From assembly GCA_037783545.1 (NCBI GenBank), contig JBBELK010000052.1, forward strand, positions 434,001 through 498,000: 64,000 nt of DNA, read 5' to 3'. The notes beneath the pieces were generated by a model. The model saw only the letters and a list, made by a program, of their open reading frames with translations. It was not told where the DNA came from and ran no database searches. This DNA is from Henricia sp. BOLD:AAB3569. Lineage: Eukaryota; Echinodermata; Asteroidea; Spinulosida; Echinasteridae. Position numbers and translations under genes: made by a program. Below, piece after piece: positions 56,236 to 64,000 of the stretch (positions within the stretch are counted from its first letter, which is position 1; each line of letters starts with the position of its first letter).

Positions 56236-56572
56236 GGCCAGGGTCACACGGGAATTAAATCTCGTAATTACTCTATCATGATATGATCATGATACTGCGC
56301 CTTGAACACCAAGCAGGGTGGATATGTGCGCATTATAAATCTTATTATATTATGTACCTGTAGAATGAACGACGAGAGTGGTCACACGGCAATCTATCAT
56401 GATAGTACTACAATAGAAAACAACTTGATGATAAGAATTCTGGTCGTTCACCTATCATGACACTACAATATCATCATAGATTTGGGGTCACATGAACAAA
56501 ATCTCTTAATGCTACTATAGTAATACTATGACAGAGTGGAATCTCGTAATTCATGTGACCCCATCCTCGGGC
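56236..56572. mobile_element. MITE-like element, GGTCACAYG-AATTACGAGAT ends
   Basis: The left GGGTCACACGGGAATTAAAT with CTCGTAATTAC is inversely matched by the right GAATCTCGTAATTCATGTGA followed by CCCC. The interior repeats ATCATGATA palindromes. Exact ends and duplication are not resolved. Confidence 0.55.
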
Positions 56573-57089
56573 TCACTGAACTACCTGTACCGGTACATGT
56601 ACAGTAGAGATTTCCTCCTGTTCCTGTAACCACAGGAGTATGCAAAGTGTTTTTTTCTGATATTTTGTCCTTTAAAAGGTTACTGTAATACCTGACAGGA
56701 ACACATGAATTATCATGTGCAGGCATACATGTAGGCCTCCTGTAGCCCATATGGTCTATATTGTATACAACATTATGTATGGCAGTGTATGCAACTTAAA
56801 CTTTTGGCCTAATCTGTATTTATAGCCCTGCCAGACATGTACATGTACCTGGTACTGGTAGGCCTACAGTTGGGCAATTTGCACATGAGTTGAACTCAAG
56901 TTGAACATACTGTGTAATGTAATCAAAAGTTGCAACACCACCAAGCTGATGATTACAGTATGTCTACTGCGACCATAAACCGCTATTGTACCATGCAGTT
57001 TTTACCACATCCGGTATTCAATGTTCACTACAAAGAACATGCTGTGTTTTGGCCAATATTGCCAGAATTCATGTAGTTTTACATATGGG

Positions 57090-57513
57090 GGGCAGTAAAG
57101 GAGGCATATTGGCAACACAGACCATATTTTCTAGAAAATACCTTTGTCTGGTCTCAAAATAAAAGAAATAAGTTTGTTATTCTGAAGAGATAACTTAGGC
57201 CCCAAAAAAGTTACAAATAGTGTGACAACATGCCTTTCTAAAAACCCTGTGTACAAATTTCCAATATACGGTACCGGGGTACGCTCGTAACCGGGACGGC
57301 CTAAAATGCAAGTGTCCGTTACGAGCATATTGGAAATATGTACACAGGGTTTTTAGAAAGGCATGTTGTCACACTATTTGTAACCCTCTTTGGGCCTAAA
57401 TTATCTCTTCAGAACAATTGAAACTTATTTCTTTTATTTTGAGACCAGACAAAGGTATTTTCTGGAAAATATGGTCTGTGTTGCGAAAATGCCCCCTTTA
57501 CTGTACAAAGAGT
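57090..57513. mobile_element. Foldback MITE of the 3376 family (copy 2)
   Basis: Arms match the element at 3376-3809 (GGCAACACAGACCATATTTT, AGAGATAACTTAGGC, AAAAACCCTGTGTACAAAT) but the outer GGGTCTTTC bases are lost at both ends. Confidence 0.75.
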
Positions 57514-57767
57514 ACATGTCGCTTTTTTGGGCAATGTTTGAAAGGTACACAATGTACGTCATGCCTAGACATGTCCATTTAAAAATTTCCCATATAGTCT
57601 GAACGATCGCGCTTGACCAAATGTTTTGTGAAACACAACGAAAGGTTCGGCGAGTCGCGATGAATATGAGCACTTACATGTAGTGTACGGCACATTGCAA
57701 GTCTTTGTGAAAAAAGACCCCTGGTTAAAAAAATGTATCATAAAAGTTAAAACATACCAAATACAAT

Positions 57768-58598
57768 AGGCCTTTTCACACTTGAACAATCTCGGGGTTG
57801 ACCCAGGGGTTGGTGCGGGGTTGAAAAAAGCGACGTTTCACACTTGAAAAATTTTAACCCTGCGCCAACCCCGAGATTGATTTCAACCCGGGTTGAACCC
57901 AACCCTGCTCAGGACCACGGATGAAGTTTTTCGCCCGGGTTGAAATGCTCGCCCCGGGTTGAAAACGGTAATGTGAAACGAGCAGGGTTGAGTTAGCCCC
58001 GGGTTGAGATTCTTGCCGCTTGTGTGTGTGAGCTACAAATATCATGCCAAAGCATGCAGATTTTACCGTTGTTTAAATCATTTGCATGAATACTACCAGC
58101 TGAATGTGTTCAGGTACATGTACATGTTTTAGCGGTTCCGGATAGCGGCGGCGTACACATGAATGCATGTTGTATGTGTTACGATCAGAGCGTCCATTTT
58201 GAGAGGCTATTTTTTTATATCGTCCATCATTCACTTTTGCACTTTTCTCTCTTAAAAAAGATGGCACAAGCAGCAGAAAAAAAAACAGGGCAGAAAAGCG
58301 ATGATGATTTTGGAAAATTTGAACTTTTTCTGGCAGGGGACAGCACTTACAATGTATGCATGCATGCGTGCAACGCTCGATTATCACTCTCCACGGGTTG
58401 GCGTTGCACAAGTGTGAATCCTCCTTGTTCAACTCGGGGTTGAACTCGCCCCAGGGCGAGATAAACCTAGCTGGTTTGGCCGAAACAAGTGTGAAACAAT
58501 GCAGGATTAGATACGAGGTTAAAAATTCACATTCCAACCAGGGGCGGTATCGGGGTTCGCCCCGGGTTGAGAGGCTGTACATTAGTGTGAAAAGGCCT
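57768..58598. mobile_element. AAT-flanked MITE 3, CCCCGGGTTGA-rich interior
   Basis: Ends AGGCCTTTTCACACTTGA and (in reverse) AGGCCTTTTCACACTAAT lie between AAT flanks (57765-57767, 58599-58601); 831 bp. Subterminal arrays of TCGGGGTTGA / AACCCCGAGATTG words and an AT-rich centre. No transposase. Confidence 0.78.
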
Positions 58599-58700
58599 AA
58601 TGTAGTACATGTACGGTATGTATGCAAATGTACCTAGTGGGCTACCAAAGCAAGTACGGTAGCATTAAATTGATTAGGCTTAAAAGCAAGCATGAAGTTG

Positions 58701-58757
58701 CCAAGGGGCAACTGCCTTTTGGGGAAACTGCCTTTTGGGGAAACTGCCTTTTGGGGA
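58701..58757 (+). repeat. Short tandem repeat, 17-bp unit AACTGCCTTTTGGGGAA
   Basis: About three and a half copies in direct order: GGGGCAACTGCCTTTTGGGG, then AAACTGCCTTTTGGGG twice. Confidence 0.8.
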
Positions 58758-58897
58758 ATGTGTTCAGCATTTACATGTATATTTAAGTACAATGAACCTC
58801 TCATAGATCAGGAAGTTAAATACCATTTGATAAAAGAATAAAGTAGGGCAACAACATAACCGAGTTAAAGAGGTACAATGCATGACTTTATACATAT

Positions 58898-59313
58898 GGG
58901 TCTTTCCACAGTAATTTTAAAAATAAGTCAATAATTCCTTTCAGATGTCTTTAGTTTATCTCAAAATTAAAGAAATTTCCTTGTTCTGTTCTTAGGAGAT
59001 AACTTTTGCCCAAAAAGGTAAGAAATTGCTGCCACAACATGCATTTGTAAAAATCTTGTGTACAAATTTTCCTATTATGTATGTAATGTGGACAGACCAT
59101 TTTGTGACATTTTTTTCTGTCTTTGTTACATACGTAATAGGAAAATTTGTGCACGGGGTTTTCAGAAATGTATGTTGTAGGACTATTTTTGTTACTCCTT
59201 CGTGCAAAAGTTATTTCCTCAGTTTAGCTGGATAATTTAAAGATAAAATTAAGACATTTGAACTGAACTGGGACCTAAGATCTTTTTTGTACCCCATTAC
59301 TGTGGAAAGACCC
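58898..59313. mobile_element. Foldback MITE with GGGTCTTTCCACAGTAAT ends, ATAT duplication
   Basis: GGGTCTTTCCACAGTAAT and its inverse bound 416 bp with ATAT at 58894-58897 and 59314-59317. The arms pair for most of the length (TTACATACGTAATAGGAAAA region). The ends are shared with the 3376 family but the interior is different. Confidence 0.82.
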
Positions 59314-59477
59314 ATATGTACATGTACATGTACATGTATGTAGGCTACATCAACATTGCAAGAGTGAGTTTTGAACCATGTGTGCACACTCATCATGCAG
59401 CTGTGGCCTAAATCTATTGAAACCATTTTAAAGGTTCAGTACATTAATTCTGCTACATCCCTGGAGTTTTTGAATTT

Positions 59478-59756
59478 GGGCCTTTCCAAAGTAAAGGGGT
59501 CATTTTGGCAACACAGACCATATTTTCGAGGAAATATATACCTCTGTCTGGTTACATTTTAGGCCGTCCCGATTACGAGCGTATATTGGAAATTTGTACA
59601 CAGGGTTTTTAGAAAGGCATGTTAATTGTCACACTATTTGTAACCCTTTTTGGGCCTAAGTTATCTCTTCAGAACAACTGAAACTTATTTCTTTTATTTT
59701 TGTAAAATATGGTCCGTGGATGTTGCCAAAATGCCCCCTTTACTGTGGAAAGACCT
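59478..59756. mobile_element. Foldback MITE of the 3376 family (copy 3, internally deleted)
   Basis: GGGCCTTTCCAAAGTAAAGG at the left and AAAATGCCCCCTTTACTGTG at the right. Most of the left arm is missing, so it no longer forms a full palindrome. Confidence 0.75.
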
Positions 59757-60477
59757 ACATGTACATGTACAATCATGGAGGAAGTACAATGTAGTACAGT
59801 ACATGTAGGTACAATTAATGCAGAATCATTTACAAAGGCCTACATGTACATGTACATAAAATCTTGTGGCTTTATCTATATATTCCCCTGAGGACATCAA
59901 GCTGGTTTCTGTGCAGTCATGCAAGAAATGAAGTACTTGCAGACTCTGCTGATTTGATGCTTGGCTGAGCAGCAGTTGTTTTACGGTACTTCACATGAAT
60001 TTTGAACCAACCCATAAAGGCCAATTTGATTAACCCCATCGTTCATCAATGGAAGTCAAGCAAATAAGGAACTACATGTATGTACCATCTGCAGTTGTTT
60101 GCCACGCTAATAAAATCAAGAAGTCTTTCAAATTTTTGCATGGAATATTTCTCATGTGGTACAGTATACTTAAGTACAATGTACAGGCCTCAGCTACTGG
60201 TTTGCACTTTTGGTGATCTGAAACATCAGATCACCAAACTACATGTAGGGAAACAGTTCCCTAGTTCTTTTCCTACATGTACATGTACCTCCATGGTTTT
60301 AGTGTATAGACCCAGCTTTTTCAAGGCAACATTGGCAACACACAAACTTGACGTTTTCACTTTTGCCAATCAGCCTACGATACATGTACAGTTCACTGTG
60401 TGTGTTTTTTTTTTAAAGTGATAGAAATGTGGATAAATATCTGAGTTTCGGAAATCTGGATGCAGTGAAAAACAACT

Positions 60478-60550
60478 TGGCTCCACCGGGATTCGAACTG
60501 CAGACCTTCTGCTTAAGTGTTTTAAACAATTGAGCTACATGTATGAAGGC
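60478..60550 (-). repeat. tRNA-like SINE head, reversed
   Basis: On the minus strand an A-box-like GTAGCTCAATTGTTTAAAAC is followed by a B-box AGTTCGAATCCCGG. The acceptor stem does not pair, so it is not a working tRNA. Confidence 0.5.
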
Positions 60551-60669
60551 AACTGATGGTCTCGAAACACGGTATTGCAGTTGTTCATCACTGATTGGGA
60601 TTGGCTATCTCATTAAAGCATGAAAGAGGATTAGCCCCCTACCGTATATTAACCCTTAACGCCCTGTTT

Positions 60670-60840
60670 ACACTTGATCCCGAGCTCGGGGTCGAACACC
60701 GAGCTCGGGATCAGCCCTGGATCACAAACTGAGTGTAAAAGCTCTCGGAACCAAATTGGCCCCGGATCAGACCCCGGGATTTTGGTCTCGCGTTGGCGGA
60801 GGGTTCGATCCTGAGCTCGGGATCAGTTTGCGGTTAGATA
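60670..60840. repeat. One end of a CCGAGCTCGGG-rich AAT-MITE relative
   Basis: ACGCCCTGTTTACACTTGAT followed by repeated CCCGAGCTCGGGATC and GAGCTCGGGGTCGAAC words looks like the left end of the 57768-type elements. No matching right end was found within the following kilobase. Confidence 0.45.
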
Positions 60841-62715
60841 AGCAATTTATCTTTACCGCATCCTGCCACATCCGCTCCACAGCCGTAGCGGCCGGGGGTA
60901 AATTTAGCCCACGAAATTCAAGTGTCCTTGTACTCTGCACATGTATGCACAACCTATGCACACATTGATCAGTGCACACATGTACACACAAAGAGCATGA
61001 CCTTTGACTGCAACTTCTGGCACCGCGCTCGAGATCAACTACAGAATGTAAATGCGGCACTCAGGATCATTGCGGTTAACACTGACGATTTCTTAACAGG
61101 AGATCAATCACACGTGCACATTAGCTATACATTTCACTGGTTAAAGACGGATGCACGACGAGCTACATGTAATTCGTGCCACGAAATTTACCACGCTCCA
61201 TACCGGTACCTTGTCCAAGCTCTTACGATCCCGGAGGGTGCAGGCGCGCTCGACACGCGCGCATACGTGTGTTTGTATGTACAATGTACGTACCGGTACA
61301 TAAACCAATGAGCCTGCACCGTCCGGGATCATAACAGCTAGTATATGGAGCGTGGTGAATTTCGTGGCAAAAATCTGTTCCTCGCTCATTGAATACTTAT
61401 TCTAAACAACAAAATAAAAAAATTGAGATGAGTATAGAGGCACTTACTGTGTGTTTAGATGTGAAATACATGTATGTATTCAAACATTGTGGGGCTGTTA
61501 CCGGTATGGTGGCCACTTCTAATACAGGGTACTGTCCATAAAAAACACCCTGTACATGTATACATGCATTAATTAGTATAACATTTCAGAGCACTATTTT
61601 TTTCAGTTCATATTTTATGGCTTTTTAACTTTAATTTGTCTACGAACTCTACAAATGTACTCCAACTTAATCATGTCAGGCCTCTTGCAAAATAAACTGT
61701 AGCTTGTCAAAAGTAGTAGGCTGATGCATGTGTACAGATATAAATTTCCTTGTAACACACACAACATTCCAAGTCTGACTGAGTGAAGAAAAAAAATCAG
61801 TTGTCAGTCCTTCATTAAAAAAAAAGCCAGGAGAGCTGAAATTGCTCTTCTGGGATAATCAAGGAGAGTCAATAGCTCTCCTTCAAAATAAACCGAAACT
61901 CACGGGTGCAACAACAGGTTAACATATTGCTGAAATATATTGCTGAAAACACTTGTTTGAATCAACAAATTTAATCAAAAATATTACTGATGTACCAGTA
62001 CATTATGTATTGCCCGGTGCATAAACCGGTGCATAAACCGGGCATCTTATCAACGTCGGCAACACAATTAATTTTGATGGTAAACTCTGAAAGTAATGCA
62101 ACTACCGGTACATGTATGCGCTGCGCCATGTTTGAAATTTTGAAAGGGATGATGAGTATCATGACATCAACCATGCAATATTTGCATGGATGATGTCAAG
62201 ATTGATGCCTTGTTCCCCCGACTCCCACACGTTGTGACCTGACCCACGCCCTCTCAAGTCTGAGCGCTGAACTGCAAAAGATGGCGACTTACAGTACATG
62301 AAGCGTACAGAGTTAGTCAACCCTTAGCAAGTGTTGTCCCTTCCTTTACGATTGATGTAAGAGTCAATAATTTTGTTGTGCTTGCTTTCCTGGGGAGGTG
62401 TGGACTTTTTTCAAATATATTTAAGTTGCAGTCAGTGGCAGTTGTCAGTTATCTCTGGATGACGAGTTGCCGATACTTATTTAAAAAAATTATCCGATTT
62501 CTGTGCCGACCACGCACCAAGCATGCAACTTTTCAGCTGATAAGCTGATTAAGTCATTTTGGGTCATTGCAAATATACAGTGGGCTTTTAATTTCAAGAT
62601 AAAAAAAGGGTCAAAAGGTCAGTGTTCCATAGCATTCATCTGACTAGTCTTGGCCCAAGAAAATTTGATGTTTCTTGTAAGACGCCTTATATTTTTCAAA
62701 CCATTCGAAGCGCGT

Positions 62716-62812
62716 GCACGCGGTGTATTTGGGTCACTCGCTGCATCCGACGCGTTGTATTTGGGTCGCTCGCTGCATTCCGCTGCGCTGCTGTATTCGG
62801 GTAACTCACATT
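62716..62812 (+). repeat. Degenerate ~34-bp tandem repeat
   Basis: GTATTTGGGTCACTCGCTGC and GTATTTGGGTCGCTCGCTGC follow each other, then GTATTCGGGTAACTC. About 2.5 copies. Confidence 0.6.
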
Positions 62813-63241
62813 CTGAGATACATGTACATGAGTGTAAGCGGAAATGCCCTTTTTGACAAAACGTTCAGAATTTAGGGTGCCATATCTCTCAAACCACTGC
62901 TCTGATTGACCTAAAATGTCAGATTTGGTGCTGTGGGATCCTGATCAATATGTATTAAAAGTTTTATCAAAATCTGAGATAGTCGGGTTTAAAATGGATG
63001 CCTACCTCAATCTCAGGAACTACTGAGCCAATGTTTACACAATTGGTATAGTTGGAAAGGAAATTCCAAATCTGCAGCTAATTCTCAGATAAAAGTATGA
63101 TGTGGTACATGTACACTGACCATTTGACCTTTACTATGACCTTTAAATTTACCTTGTGGATACTGTGAGCTTGAGATTCCCTTAAATTTATTCTCCCCGA
63201 GTATCAAGAATTTACGTGTATATTTTGTTCTGTTTGTACAG

Positions 63242-64000
63242 ATGCAGACATTGTTTTACAACAACTACAGAAAGTCGGACGTTGCTTTCACTGGCAGCCT
63301 GGACACAGCAGACGTTCACAACGCAATCACCCTCCATTCCATCAAAAACACACCTTACATGTACCGTCTACACAACTATCTTCAGTCGGTGACAATAATG
63401 GACCTGCAGATGAAGACCACGCAGCTGTACAGACACATCTCAGAGATGAAACGGCTCTTGAATGAAGATGAGAATGAGGGCAGGATGAGTGGAGAAAAAG
63501 ACCCCCAACTGCAAAGTCTTGGGCTGCAGCCTGGCTTGCTCAAGTACACTCCTTACAACCATGATGACCTCATAGCATGGAACTTCTTTGGCAAGCATTG
63601 GTACTCGATAAATGTCAACATGCCAAGACAGGCCATTCCGACTTGCCAGATGGATGCATTTGATAATGTAGCTAGGCAAGTCATGGACATTATCAATGCC
63701 AACTCCATGAAAGTTGGGAGGACGATAGACTTCAAAGAAATTCTGTACGGATACTCGCGGGTTGTGCCACTCTTTGGTGCTGACTATGTGCTAGATTTAC
63801 TTCTTATGTATCACAAACATAGCAAAAGTAAACGATTTCCTGTGAGGCGGCATGCCTATCTACAGCAATCATTTGGTAAAATAGAAATGAGAATTGATGA
63901 CGAGTTTAAACATGCACGGAGAACTATCAAATCCAGTGACCACAGTGGCATGGACAAACTCAAAAGTGGAATTTCAGATGCTCTATTTGGCTCTCGGCAT
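63242..64000 (+). CDS. CHSY1: Chondroitin sulfate synthase copy C, exon 2 (partial at window end)
   Basis: Begins MQTLFYNNYR after acceptor TGTTTGTACAG and is open for 253 codons to the window edge, so it continues beyond. It has the family marks AITLHSIKNTPYMYRLHNYL, IINANSMK, RTIDFKEILYGYSRVVPLFG, ADYVLDLLLMYHKH and VRRHAYLQQSFGKIE. The C-terminal domain with DVD lies outside the window. Bases 63316-63538 are almost identical to copy B, while the sequence on both sides is clearly diverged. LLLMYHKH and VRRHAYLQQ are closer to vertebrate CHSY1 than the A/B versions (DFNAFYRKH, VRRQAYLQQ), suggesting C is the conserved parent. It is not listed as a closed ORF because no stop is reached. Confidence 0.9.
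   Translation, partial: MQTLFYNNYRKSDVAFTGSLDTADVHNAITLHSIKNTPYMYRLHNYLQSVTIMDLQMKTTQLYRHISEMKRLLNEDENEGRMSGEKDPQLQSLGLQPGLLKYTPYNHDDLIAWNFFGKHWYSINVNMPRQAIPTCQMDAFDNVARQVMDIINANSMKVGRTIDFKEILYGYSRVVPLFGADYVLDLLLMYHKHSKSKRFPVRRHAYLQQSFGKIEMRIDDEFKHARRTIKSSDHSGMDKLKSGISDALFGSRH

Larger units (their letters stand above)
41553..63241 (+). other. CHSY1: Putative 21.7-kb intron of copy C, no internal exon
   Basis: The donor and acceptor (TGTTTGTACAG) are both phase 0 and match the A and B junctions, but the interval is 12-19 times longer. I find no exon-like frame in it. It is filled with transposon-like inverted repeats, described separately, and with many TACATG/GTACAT words. The alternative is that exon 1 and exon 2 belong to two incomplete or separate copies. 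Confidence 0.6.

Overview
The window is nuclear DNA from an animal. Genes are split by GT-AG introns, intergenic DNA is long, and short inverted-repeat transposons are very dense. Palindromic TACATG/GTACAT words, CCTGTGCCCTTGGGCAAGGCACT-type SINE cores and the gene content all fit a marine invertebrate deuterostome. An echinoderm seems most likely; a hemichordate or amphioxus cannot be excluded from the sequence alone. Every protein-coding gene I can support is on the + strand.

Region 1 (1-15.5 kb) is the 3' two thirds of an RPRD2 orthologue, a protein with an N-terminal RNA polymerase II CTD-interaction domain whose exons lie upstream of the window. Six exons join in frame into 1,399 codons plus a stop: a coiled-coil part, an acidic MDAPSP/VEDMELSD linker, and one 3.6-kb last exon coding for a long disordered tail with a polyproline tract and an Arg-rich C-terminus. 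Its introns and 3'UTR carry several non-autonomous DNA transposons. One begins at the seventh base of an intron, and its target duplication is part of the splice donor.

Region 2 (17.9-33.0 kb) holds two tandem copies (A and B) of a roughly 6-8 kb unit, each with a complete two-exon chondroitin sulfate synthase gene (CHSY1/3 type: type II membrane anchor, DDD motif in the N-terminal glycosyltransferase domain, DVD motif in the C-terminal one). Copy A encodes 788 residues. Copy B has a 3-base insertion that makes an early stop (771 residues), and a 153-base deletion after the coding region that removes copy A's AATAAA. A third, more diverged copy (C) has exon 1 at 40.8 kb. A matching exon 2, absent from simple ORF lists because it runs off the window, starts at 63.2 kb, so the implied intron is 21.7 kb. 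Parts of C are nearly identical to A/B while the flanking coding sequence is diverged, a pattern expected from gene conversion.

Region 3 (33-40.7 kb and the 41.6-63.2 kb intron) has no convincing exon. It is packed with terminal-inverted-repeat and foldback elements: a family with 3-bp AAT duplications and interiors full of CCCGGGTTAA-like words, TTAA-flanked elements, elements with GGGTCTTTC ends and 4-bp duplications, hAT-like and pogo-like ends, and a 0.96-kb near-perfect inverted repeat. The paralogous A and B units act as natural filled/empty-site comparisons for several insertions. No CRISPR array, rRNA gene or bacterial-type operon is present.
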